Of a stretch of DNA of 12,742 nucleotides, positions 1 through 6,438 are shown in pieces; position 1 is the first letter of the stretch, and each line of letters starts with the position of its first letter. Under the pieces are notes generated by a model, which ran no database searches, was not told where the DNA came from, and worked only from the letters and a program-made list of their open reading frames with translations. The DNA is taken from the NCBI GenBank assembly GCA_021827465.1, contig JAKAVX010000028.1:1-12742 (forward strand), given 5' to 3'. The translations under genes were made by a program, and so were the position numbers. The stretch is from Deltaproteobacteria bacterium (GTDB lineage: Bacteria > Desulfobacterota_B > Binatia > Binatales > Binataceae).

Positions 1-569
1 GGATCGGTCGGCAGCGGCTCGACCTCGGTGCGTCCGATCTCGTTGTAGGTGCGGTAATGGCCGATCTCGCTCGCGTAGATGATACGGCTATTTGCGCGTC
101 CCGGCGTGACGTAAACCGAATGGCATCCGAAGAAGCGCGCGTCGAGGTCGTCAGTCCACATCGGGCGAAACGTCATGTTCCACGCGATTTTGACCGCGAC
201 GTCGGGATCGTTGGCGTCGATGAAGGGAAACGGCAGGCCCGCGACGTAGCCTTCGAGGCTCTGGCCATCGGGGGTGAGCCTGACCTGGGAGGAATATTTC
301 TCGGTTGCGTCCTTGTACGGCGGAGGCCATTCGATCGTTCCGGTCGGAACGATCTTCATCGTCATCCCGTGACTGACGCGCCAGTAAAGGCCGGGTCCGA
401 CCATGCCTTTGACCTTGTAGGCGTTCTCGGGAGTGATGAAATCGCCGGGTTTGACCTGCGCGACAACGCTTCCGGGGTTAACCAGGCACGCGAGCATAAT
501 CGCAAGCACCGCCGCCGCCATGCCCGCAAATGCACGAATCGACTCCGAAAGGCTTTGCCTACCGCTCAC
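1..569 (-). CDS. DUF1329 family exported protein, N-terminal part (runs off the left edge)
   Basis: The reading frame is open from about 569 to the window edge and encodes the N-terminal part of a DUF1329 protein, a family of unknown function that is exported and thought to act in the cell envelope. Visible family features are a signal peptide (hydrophobic MAAAVLAIMLACLV, then cleavage near VVA-Q), a PGDFITPENAYKVKG opening, GLYWRVSHGMTMKIVPTG, an EKYSSQVRLTPDG block, YVAGLPFP, and NMTFRPMWTDDLDARFF. The start is uncertain. GTG at 569 gives an N-terminal region with two Arg before the hydrophobic core, as signal peptides normally have. ATG at 521 is the conventional codon but leaves no positive charge. 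Neither has a good Shine-Dalgarno. The family is sure from recalled motifs; the molecular function is unknown. It follows the aminotransferase gene on the same strand. Confidence 0.85.
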   Translation of the reverse strand, partial: MSGRQSLSESIRAFAGMAAAVLAIMLACLVNPGSVVAQVKPGDFITPENAYKVKGMVGPGLYWRVSHGMTMKIVPTGTIEWPPPYKDATEKYSSQVRLTPDGQSLEGYVAGLPFPFIDANDPDVAVKIAWNMTFRPMWTDDLDARFFGCHSVYVTPGRANSRIIYASEIGHYRTYNEIGRTEVEPLPTD

Positions 570-584
570 CCGACAAATTGTCGG
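570..584. promoter_or_regulatory. Palindrome upstream of the DUF1329 gene (possible operator or RNA hairpin)
   Basis: CCGACAA and TTGTCGG are perfect 7-bp arms separated by one base. A further half-site-like TCCCGACA lies at 589-596. The site is in the short gap between the aminotransferase stop (641) and the DUF1329 start. It directly abuts the GTG start at 569, or lies about 49 bases before the ATG at 521. It could bind a dimeric regulator, or it could fold in the mRNA and mask the start. It has no T-run to make it a terminator. Confidence 0.4.
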
Positions 585-640
585 CAAATCCCGACAGTGA
601 AGCAAGCAGGGCGGCCTTGGCGTCTTTGGATGGCCGGAGG

Positions 641-1897
641 TCAGGCAAGCGTAGCGACATCCCTCATCGCACGAGCCGCGCGCTCGGCCACCTCGCCGAT
701 CAGGTGGTCATCGAGGACGGTCGAGAGCGCGATCATCCCGCGCGGCGCGAGGAACAGCCCATGATTGAGCGCGGCGAGATGAAAGTTCGCGACGAGCTGC
801 GCATCTTCGCGCGCGATCGTCGTCGCGGGCGCGTCCTTCAGGAAGAAAACGTTCATCAACGAGCCGACTCGCCGGACCGAGAACGGGAGCCCAAGCTCGG
901 AGGCGGCGCGTGAGAGTTCGCGGGCAAGGCGCTCGCCGCGGCGATCCATCGCGTCGATTCTCTCGCGGGTAAGCTCGCGCACCGATACCACTCCCGCCGC
1001 GCAGGTGAGCGGATTTCCGTTGAAGGTGCCGGTATGCCAGAGCGCGCCGCGGCTGCGCGGGTCCAGGCATGACATCAGCTCTTCGCTGCCGCCGAGAGCG
1101 CCGACCGGAAGGCCGCCGCCGATTATCTTGCCCATCACCGTAAGGTCGGGATTGACGTCGAAAAGCTCCTGCGCGCCGCCGCTTGCGAGGCGAAGCGTGA
1201 TTACCTCATCGAGCACGAAAATCGACCCCGCGCGCCGGGCGGCCTCGCGCACTCGGGAGAGAAATCCGGCCGGGGGAGCGACGATTCCGGCCGAGCCCAG
1301 AACCGGCTCGAGAAAGACGGCCGCGATTTCGCGTCCGCGCTCGGAGAGCATCGCTTCGAACGCGTTCGGCTCTGCGAAATCGACCAGCACCGTGCGCTCG
1401 CCGCCGCTACCCGCAAGGCCGACTTCGAGATCGTCGTAGGAACCGTGATACCCGTAGCGCGCCATCAGGATAAGCGAGCGCCCGCTCATACGGCGCGCCA
1501 CGTGCACGGCCAGCATCGCGGCCTCCGTCCCGGAATTGCAGAAGCGCACTCGCTCCACCGATCCGACCCGCTCGCAGAGCAGTTCGGCCAGTTCGATCTG
1601 CGCAATCGAGCGCGCCGGCCACGCGGTGCCGCCGTTCGCGGCGTGCGCAATCGCTTCGACGATGGGAGGGTAGGCGTTTCCGTGAACCAGGCTGGTGTAG
1701 TTGCCGAGCAGATCGATGTATCGGTTGCCGTCGACGTCGTACAGGAATGGTCCTTCGCCGCGAACGATCGTGAGCGGGTAGGGGCGATGCTGCTGGACGG
1801 AGCGCGTGTCTCCGCCGGGCATCACGCGTTCGGCGCGCCGCGTGACGGCGGCGGACTTCGCGGTCAATTCCCGGTAGCGTTGCTCTATCGCACCCAT
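641..1897 (-). CDS. Class III pyridoxal-phosphate aminotransferase, glutamate-1-semialdehyde aminomutase-like
   Basis: A 418-residue fold-type I PLP enzyme. Visible features are DVDGNRYIDLLG near residue 54, the phosphate-binding NSGTEAAM at 121-128, Asp230 in VLDEV (pairs with the PLP nitrogen), and Lys257 in MGKIIGGGLPVGALGG (Schiff base). GTFNGNPLTCAAG near 290 is the usual class III cofactor/substrate loop. The start is ATG at 1897, preceded by GAGGAAAC; the frame stays open 34 codons further up, but those residues run into the RidA gene. Class III enzymes of this shape include HemL (haem synthesis) and many amine or amino-acid transaminases. The N-terminus (PGGDTRS in place of the HemL-type PGGVNSPVR) and the neighbour RidA gene 55 bases upstream favour a catabolic or secondary aminotransferase over true HemL. 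The substrate cannot be told from sequence. Confidence 0.88.
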   Translation of the reverse strand: MGAIEQRYRELTAKSAAVTRRAERVMPGGDTRSVQQHRPYPLTIVRGEGPFLYDVDGNRYIDLLGNYTSLVHGNAYPPIVEAIAHAANGGTAWPARSIAQIELAELLCERVGSVERVRFCNSGTEAAMLAVHVARRMSGRSLILMARYGYHGSYDDLEVGLAGSGGERTVLVDFAEPNAFEAMLSERGREIAAVFLEPVLGSAGIVAPPAGFLSRVREAARRAGSIFVLDEVITLRLASGGAQELFDVNPDLTVMGKIIGGGLPVGALGGSEELMSCLDPRSRGALWHTGTFNGNPLTCAAGVVSVRELTRERIDAMDRRGERLARELSRAASELGLPFSVRRVGSLMNVFFLKDAPATTIAREDAQLVANFHLAALNHGLFLAPRGMIALSTVLDDHLIGEVAERAARAMRDVATLA

Positions 1898-1952
1898 CGT
1901 GTTTCCTCGCGCAGGAATTTCCCGCCGCCGAACGCCCGGGTCGGCGCCATTT

Positions 1953-2354
1953 TCATGGCAGTGCGGCGATCGCTTCGATCTCGACCAGCAATCCGTCAAC
2001 CGCGAGCGAATGGACTCCGATCAGCGTAGAGGCTGGAGGATTGCCCTCGGGAAACAGGATCGCGCGCGCCTCGCGCATCGCGGCGTAATCCTGCTGTTTG
2101 TAGTTCACGATATAGGTGTTCATCTTGACGATATCGGCGGGCCGCGCGCCGACTCCGGCGAGCGCCGCCACCAGGTTCTCGGCCGCTTTCTTGATCTGCG
2201 CCTTCAGATCGTCCTGGCCGACGATTTTGCCGTCCCTGTCAACCGCGACCTGGCCCGAGACATAGACGGTCGTGCGCGCGCCTTCGACCGTGACCACGTG
2301 GGTATAGCCGCGCGGGGTCAGAATCGTGTCGGGATTGACTAATTTTTTCTCCAT
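1953..2354 (-). CDS. RidA (YjgF/YER057c/UK114) family protein lacking the canonical arginine
   Basis: A 133-residue RidA-fold protein. Classical RidA hydrolyses the reactive enamine/imine intermediates released by PLP enzymes, as a trimer with active sites between subunits. Seen here are TTVYVSGQVAVD (30-39), IKKAAENLVAALAGVGA (54-70), DIVKMNTYIVNY (74-85) and the C-terminal VEIEAIAAL (124-132). In RidA the catalytic Arg sits in the segment equivalent to ARSCVEVARL; here that segment is ASTLIGVHSL, so the Arg position is Ser109. This places it outside the arginine-containing RidA subgroup, and deaminase activity should not be assumed. ATG at 2354 is preceded by GGAGG nine bases upstream. The aminotransferase gene follows after 55 bases, suggesting a joint role with a PLP enzyme. 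Confidence 0.92.
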   Translation of the reverse strand: MEKKLVNPDTILTPRGYTHVVTVEGARTTVYVSGQVAVDRDGKIVGQDDLKAQIKKAAENLVAALAGVGARPADIVKMNTYIVNYKQQDYAAMREARAILFPEGNPPASTLIGVHSLAVDGLLVEIEAIAALP

Positions 2355-2439
2355 CGGCCAAGACCTCCGTTCTGCGGATTTTCGATTCGCGCGGATTATC
2401 GCATCCCATGATTCGGCCGTCGAACCGAAGGCCGGCGGC

Positions 2440-3366
2440 TTACGCGATTACTCCCTTGTCGAGGAGCGAATCGACGAGGAGATGGAAGTAGATGAGCCCG
2501 CCGAAACGATCCCATCGCGCGAGCGCCATCCGCACGCCTTCGTAATCGAGTTCGCCGCCAAGGCCCATCCGCCGCGCGAGAGCGTTACGCCCGCCGACGT
2601 CATCGCCGGGAAAGATGTGAACCCGGCCGAACCCGCGTAGCATCACGTACTCCGCGGTCCATCGCCCGACGCCCCTGAGATCGCAAAGCGCGGCCAGCGC
2701 CGCTTTGTCGTCGAGCGTCTCGACGCGGGAAAAGCCGGGATCGTCGGGATTTGAATCGAACGACGCAAGCGCTGTCAGGTATCTCGCCTTCCCGCGGCTC
2801 AGCCCGAGCTCGCGAAGCCGCTCGATATCGGCGTGTGCGAGCACGGATGAATCCGGAAAGGCGAACGTTTGCTCGCCGTCTCGCCGGAGCGAACGCCCGT
2901 AATTCGCGACGAGCCGATTTACGACATGGAGACCCGCGTCGAGCGAGATCTGCTGACAAGCGACTGCGTTGACGAACGCCTCGAAGTTGGTGGGAAATCG
3001 CACTGGCTTCATCCCGCGAAGCCGCATAACCATCGGGCCCAGGATCGTGTCGTCGCGTGCAAGCTCGTAAAATTCGCCCAGGTCACGGTCAAGGCCGAGG
3101 ATACGATTCAGCATCGCCTCGACACGCTCTCCGATTGCGCGCGAGACGCCGCGTCCCGATACCGTCGCGACAAGATTTGGTCGCTCGGCGCTACCGCTTT
3201 GCTCGACGGCGACTTCGATGGCGGTTTTGCCGAGCGTGATAATCCTGCGGTAAATTCTGCCGTCGAAACGATCGACGGTATTGTGAGGACGCCGCCTGAG
3301 CGCCCACACTGTGAGATCGAGCCGAAACGGCGGCCTCGGCGAAAGTCTCAGGCGAAGTTCCGGCAT
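2440..3366 (-). CDS. DNA-3-methyladenine glycosylase II-like (AlkA/HhH-GPD family)
   Basis: A 308-residue base-excision repair glycosylase that would remove alkylated purines from DNA. Domains in order: an AlkA N-terminal-like region (RLDLTVWALRRRP at 15-27, DRFDGRIYRR at 32-41) and the HhH-GPD core. The helix-hairpin-helix is LRGVGRWTAEYV (230-241), followed by the catalytic Asp in FPGDDVGGRN (Asp256, aligned with Asp238 of E. coli AlkA). ACQQISLDAG (136-145) matches the conserved first helix of the glycosylase domain. The frame is open far upstream, but that extension is low-complexity Arg/Ser/Pro and overlaps the small lipoprotein gene, so the start is put at ATG 3366, which has AGGTGA just upstream and gives the usual family length. 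The gene lies 49 bases after the lipoprotein gene and 85 before the RidA gene. Confidence 0.92.
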   Translation of the reverse strand: MPELRLRLSPRPPFRLDLTVWALRRRPHNTVDRFDGRIYRRIITLGKTAIEVAVEQSGSAERPNLVATVSGRGVSRAIGERVEAMLNRILGLDRDLGEFYELARDDTILGPMVMRLRGMKPVRFPTNFEAFVNAVACQQISLDAGLHVVNRLVANYGRSLRRDGEQTFAFPDSSVLAHADIERLRELGLSRGKARYLTALASFDSNPDDPGFSRVETLDDKAALAALCDLRGVGRWTAEYVMLRGFGRVHIFPGDDVGGRNALARRMGLGGELDYEGVRMALARWDRFGGLIYFHLLVDSLLDKGVIA

Positions 3367-3415
3367 CGAATCACCTGCGGCCGCGCCATCGGCTCGACAA
3401 TCAAGGTGCGGCGGA

Positions 3416-3634
3416 CTACTCGATTTGGTACTGCTGGGGCGTTTGCTTGGTCGAGGATGCGGATTTCTTTTGCGACGTCGATTTCTGCCTGCTGGTCGTC
3501 TTGTCCGGATGCTCGTACTTGTATCCCTGGTAGGCAAGGCTCGGGATCGCAAGCGCAAGGCATCCCGAAACTCCCGCCGAAAGGGCGGCCAGCGCAACCA
3601 CAACCAGCGAGCGACGCAGAAAGCGAAAAATCAC
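3416..3634 (-). CDS. Small lipoprotein of unknown function
   Basis: A 72-residue predicted lipoprotein. The N-terminus has Arg4, Arg7 and Arg8, a hydrophobic core (LVVVALAALSAGV) and a lipobox VSGC with the lipidated Cys25. The mature part is only 48 residues: a short ALAIPSLAYQGYKYEHPDK segment, then a Ser/Thr/Lys/Gln-rich tail without obvious structure. GTG at 3634 is chosen because CAGGAG lies about nine bases upstream and the resulting signal peptide is compact. A longer GTG start at 3655 would overlap the end of lpxD and add an acidic N-terminus (KQETEA). It sits seven codons' length or less from the lpxD stop, so it is very probably cotranscribed with lpxD. I do not recognise a family. 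Confidence 0.65.
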   Translation of the reverse strand: MIFRFLRRSLVVVALAALSAGVSGCLALAIPSLAYQGYKYEHPDKTTSRQKSTSQKKSASSTKQTPQQYQIE

Positions 3635-3638
3635 CGCC

Positions 3639-4667
3639 TCAGTCTCCTGTTTCACGGGTAAGTTCCTGAACCTGTTGTTCGAGCGCTCTCATCCGGCGCA
3701 GCAGCTCGGGCAGCCGCGGCAGCGCGGCCGAGTAACGCCGCCAATGGCGAACGTCCACGGCGGGCGTGCCGCCGATTATCGAGCCTGCGTCCACGTCGTG
3801 CGGGATGCCTGACTGCGCGACGACCATCACCCGGTCGCCGATCTTCGCATGGTCGGCGCATCCCGACTGTCCGCCGAATTGGCACCATCGTCCCACCCTG
3901 ACCGACCCGGCCAGTCCCACGTGCGCGGCGAAACGCGAGTATTCGCCGACCTCGCAGTTGTGGCCGATATGGACCAGGTTATCGAGCTTCGCGCCCTTGT
4001 GCAGAATCGTCGCGCCCATCGTGGCCCGATCGACGGTCGAGTTGGCGCCTATCTCGACGTCATCCTCAACAATGACGGTCCCAACCTGCGGAATCTTGAA
4101 CAGGTCGCCGTTATGCTCGCCGAAGCCGAATCCCTCCGCGCCGATAACCACGCCGTTGAGCAGCGTGACCCGGTTGCCGATTACCACGCCCTCGCGAATC
4201 GAAACCTGGCTGTGACAGACGAAGCCGTCGCCGATCGTGACGTTCGGATAGATGGTGACGTGGGGATGGATGACCGCGTTATGCCCGATCGTGACGCCCG
4301 CGCCGATCGAAACGAAGGCGCCGATCGACGCTCCTTCGCCAATGCTTGCGCCGGGTGCGATATTGGCCGCCGGATCGATTCCCGGCGCGGGGCGATACGG
4401 CGGGAAGAAAATTTCCAGGATCCGCGCGAAGTCGTAATAGGGATTCGAACTGATCAGCGTTGCGCATCGCGCGCGCGCAGCGAAGCTCTCCGGCACGACC
4501 GCGCACGAGGCGGCGGTTTTCTCGAGCGCCGGAAGATATTTCTCCGCGGCGACGAAGATCACGGTGCCGCGAATCGCCGCCTCGATCGGCGCCGGGGCGA
4601 AGATATCCACGTCGCCGTTGCCGCGCAGTTCCAGTCCGAGCCTTGATGCGAGTTCGCTTAGCTTCAT
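3639..4667 (-). CDS. lpxD: UDP-3-O-acylglucosamine N-acyltransferase
   Basis: A 342-residue enzyme that adds the second 3-hydroxyacyl chain from acyl-ACP in lipid A synthesis, on the cytoplasmic side of the inner membrane. It has the N-terminal uridine-binding domain (1-95), a long left-handed parallel beta-helix of hexapeptide repeats (about 98-290, such as ASIGEGASIG, VTIGHNAVIH), the GAEGFGFGEHNG insert (177-187), KIPQVGTVIVEDDVEIGA (191-208), and the catalytic His236 in HIGHNCEVG, matching His239 of E. coli LpxD. A C-terminal helix (about 320-337, LLRRMRALEQQVQEL) would bind ACP. ATG at 4667 is the only sensible start; the Shine-Dalgarno is weak (GAGAAG). It lies 91 bases downstream of the heptosyltransferase gene. 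The usual bamA-skp-lpxD-fabZ-lpxA arrangement is not seen here. Confidence 0.96.
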   Translation of the reverse strand: MKLSELASRLGLELRGNGDVDIFAPAPIEAAIRGTVIFVAAEKYLPALEKTAASCAVVPESFAARARCATLISSNPYYDFARILEIFFPPYRPAPGIDPAANIAPGASIGEGASIGAFVSIGAGVTIGHNAVIHPHVTIYPNVTIGDGFVCHSQVSIREGVVIGNRVTLLNGVVIGAEGFGFGEHNGDLFKIPQVGTVIVEDDVEIGANSTVDRATMGATILHKGAKLDNLVHIGHNCEVGEYSRFAAHVGLAGSVRVGRWCQFGGQSGCADHAKIGDRVMVVAQSGIPHDVDAGSIIGGTPAVDVRHWRRYSAALPRLPELLRRMRALEQQVQELTRETGD

Positions 4668-4758
4668 GGTTTGCTTCTCGTATGCATTCTTCCCGCGATT
4701 CGTCGGCCGCGCAGACAGCGGGTTAATCGATCGGTCGCCGGGTTTCCGTCAAGGCGCG

Positions 4759-5868
4759 TCAGGCGAACGCGTCGAGCGCGCGCAGCGACTCGATCACTTC
4801 AGCCGGTTGCACCTGCACAAGACAATTGTAGTGACCGAAGCGGCAGGTGCGCGCAAGACAGGGGCTGCATTCGATCCGATGCCATATCACGCGGGTGCGC
4901 GGCCCGAGCGGCCCGGTGCGGTTTGGATTGGTCGAGCCGAAGATCGCGACGGTCGGGGTGCCGAGCGCCCCCGCGATATGCATCGCGCCCGAGTCATTGC
5001 CCGCAAACGCGCGAGCGAGTGAGAGCGTTGCGACGAGATCCGCAACGCTTGTCTCGCCCGCGGCAACTATCGCGCCCGCGTGGCTTATCGCGGCCACCTG
5101 CTCGCATCGCGAGCGCTCCGACGACGCTCCAACCAGCACCGCCTCGGCGTCGAATTCGTTTTCCAGTTGGTCGATAAGCGCGGCGAATTTCGCGGCGGGC
5201 CATTCCTTGGCCGGACCGTAGGCTGCTGCCGGCGCGAGCGCAACCATCGGCGCGCCGGGACGCCTTCGGCGCTCGCCCAGCCACGCCGTCATCCGCTCGA
5301 GACTTGCCGGCGCGGGGCGAAGCGCGAAGTCGTCCGGGTCGTCCTCGATTCCGAGCGTCTCGCGCACCATCGCAAGCCAGTAGCGCACCTGATGGCCGTC
5401 GAGCGCGTCGGCGGGCGGGGCGGCCTTATGGGTTAGCATCGGGCCGCGAAGATCGGCGATATAACCGGCCCGCCGCGCAATCCCGGCCGCGGCGACCCAC
5501 AGCGCCGAGTCGAAGCTGTTCGGCATCACCACCGCGAGATCGAATCCGCGCGAGCGCAATTGCGCGATTATCCTGCGCCGATCGCCGAGACCGGCCAGCC
5601 CCGAGCCGAGCGAATAGGGGAGCAGTTCGTCGATCCAGTCCACGCCCTCGAAGAAGCCTGCCAGTTCCTTTTTAACCAGGACCGCAAGATGGGCCGACGG
5701 AAAGGCGCGGCGCACCGCGCGCATCGCGGGCAGGCTCATCACCAGATCGCCGAGCCAGTTCACCGCCTTGATTACGACGCGCGACGGCGCGGGCGAAAGT
5801 GTCGCGCCGCGTGATCGCGACGACGCGTGGCGCGGCGGCGCAGAGCGCCCTTGCTCCGCACCCGTCAT
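4759..5868 (-). CDS. waaF: ADP-heptose--LPS heptosyltransferase (GT9 family, WaaF-like)
   Basis: A 369-residue GT-B glycosyltransferase that adds a heptose to the LPS inner core from ADP-heptose. The N-domain begins with VVIKAVNWLGDLVMSLPAMR (31-50), with the catalytic Asp41 in LGD; the C-domain has LAPAAAYGPAKEWP (211-224), AFAGNDSGAMHIAGALGTP (287-305) and FGSTNPNRTGPLG (310-322). The Cys-rich CSPCLARTCRFGHYNCL (334-350) is characteristic of heptosyltransferase II. ATG at 5868 was chosen over the TTG two codons upstream. This leaves an unusually long, Arg/Ser/Pro-rich leader of about 30 residues before the first strand; most family members begin within a few residues of it, and no better internal start or clear Shine-Dalgarno is visible. 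It follows the UGSC gene by 54 bases and precedes lpxD. Confidence 0.93.
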   Translation of the reverse strand: MTGAEQGRSAPPRHASSRSRGATLSPAPSRVVIKAVNWLGDLVMSLPAMRAVRRAFPSAHLAVLVKKELAGFFEGVDWIDELLPYSLGSGLAGLGDRRRIIAQLRSRGFDLAVVMPNSFDSALWVAAAGIARRAGYIADLRGPMLTHKAAPPADALDGHQVRYWLAMVRETLGIEDDPDDFALRPAPASLERMTAWLGERRRRPGAPMVALAPAAAYGPAKEWPAAKFAALIDQLENEFDAEAVLVGASSERSRCEQVAAISHAGAIVAAGETSVADLVATLSLARAFAGNDSGAMHIAGALGTPTVAIFGSTNPNRTGPLGPRTRVIWHRIECSPCLARTCRFGHYNCLVQVQPAEVIESLRALDAFA

Positions 5869-5922
5869 CGGCAAACCGCGGCCCGCGAAATCGCGACGCG
5901 TGCGCGAGAGACCTGTGGCAAT

Positions 5923-6438
5923 TCAGTTCGAGAGAGCCGCAACGAGTTGTTCGACGATCGCGTCGGCCTTGGCGCGCATCTCATCGTCGGTCGCGTCCTG
6001 GATCGGATGCGGGACGAAGACGCGCCTGACCTCGGGCAATCCAAGCGCCTCTGCCTGTTTTTCCGCGGCATCCTCGAACACGTGCGAGGCGACAACCACC
6101 GAGGGCCGCCCATTGATTTCAAACCATACGGAATCGTGCACACTGCACGTTGTACACGACCCTCAATCGGCCAGCGCTTCGATTACGAAGCCGTTCTCCT
6201 CGGCGATTTTGCGGCGCAGATCCTCCGGCGCGGGCTTGGCGAAGGTCGGCTTGCGATAGCGGCGGATCGCGACGCCGGGAAACCGCTCCTTCAATCGCCC
6301 TTCGAGCCGGTTCATCAGCACGTCTCCGCGCGGCTTCGAGATGTCGAGAAGCGCGATCGAGCCGGCAGGAGCGCCGGGGCGCTTTGCCAGCGTGCGTCTT
6401 ATCGGAACGCGCTCATCGGTCGGATCGACAATCTGCAT
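5923..6438 (-). CDS. UGSC family selenoprotein (in-frame TGA read as selenocysteine)
   Basis: This frame encodes 171 residues if the TGA at 6165-6163 is read as selenocysteine (Sec92); otherwise it stops at 91 residues. Around the TGA the frame reads IEALAD-Sec-GSC-TTC-SVHDSVWF, giving the U-G-S-C motif for which the family is named, and coding similarity continues without a shift on both sides. Before it come IALLDISKPRGDVL (28-41) and RKPTFAKPAPEDL (62-74); after it, NGRPSVVVASHVFEDAAEKQ and the conserved-looking FVPHPIQDATDDEMRAKADA near the C-terminus. UGSC proteins are a known (seleno)protein family, some members having Cys for Sec; their reaction is unknown. Sec/Cys92 with Cys95 could form a redox pair, and Cys98 adds a third thiol. 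ATG 6438 has GAGGAGGTG upstream and overlaps the preceding stop by one base. Final stop is TGA at 5925-5923. Confidence 0.9.
6131..6165 (-). promoter_or_regulatory. Candidate bacterial SECIS element following the Sec TGA
   Basis: In the mRNA the TGA (6165-6163) is followed by 19 bases and then a GUG loop (6143-6141) capped on a perfect 6-bp stem, CGUGCA/UGCACG (6149-6144 with 6140-6135). A G at the start of a small apical loop about 16-37 bases after the UGA is what is known of bacterial SECIS elements, and this stem resembles the E. coli fdhF element. A competing fold pairs 6162-6152 with 6141-6131 (11 pairs including G-U), with a 10-base loop. The helix lies within codons, as bacterial SECIS elements do. 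No folding program was run. Confidence 0.7.

Noticed and set aside
2440..3603. Extended start for the AlkA-like gene
   Set aside because: The extra 79 residues are low-complexity and lie antiparallel in frame to the small lipoprotein's coding sequence on the same strand; ATG 3366 has a ribosome site and matches family length.
3849..4646. Plus-strand frame of 265 residues opposite lpxD
   Set aside because: Shadow of lpxD; its repetitive Asp/Arg pattern simply mirrors the hexapeptide repeats on the other strand.
5923..6141. A separate 72-residue gene starting at GTG 6141
   Set aside because: It is the second half of the UGSC selenoprotein; the GTG has no ribosome site of its own and lies within the SECIS-like hairpin.
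6163..6165. TGA as a disabling mutation (pseudogene)
   Set aside because: It falls exactly at the U of the U-G-S-C motif, is followed by a fitting stem-loop, and there are no other frame breaks on either side.
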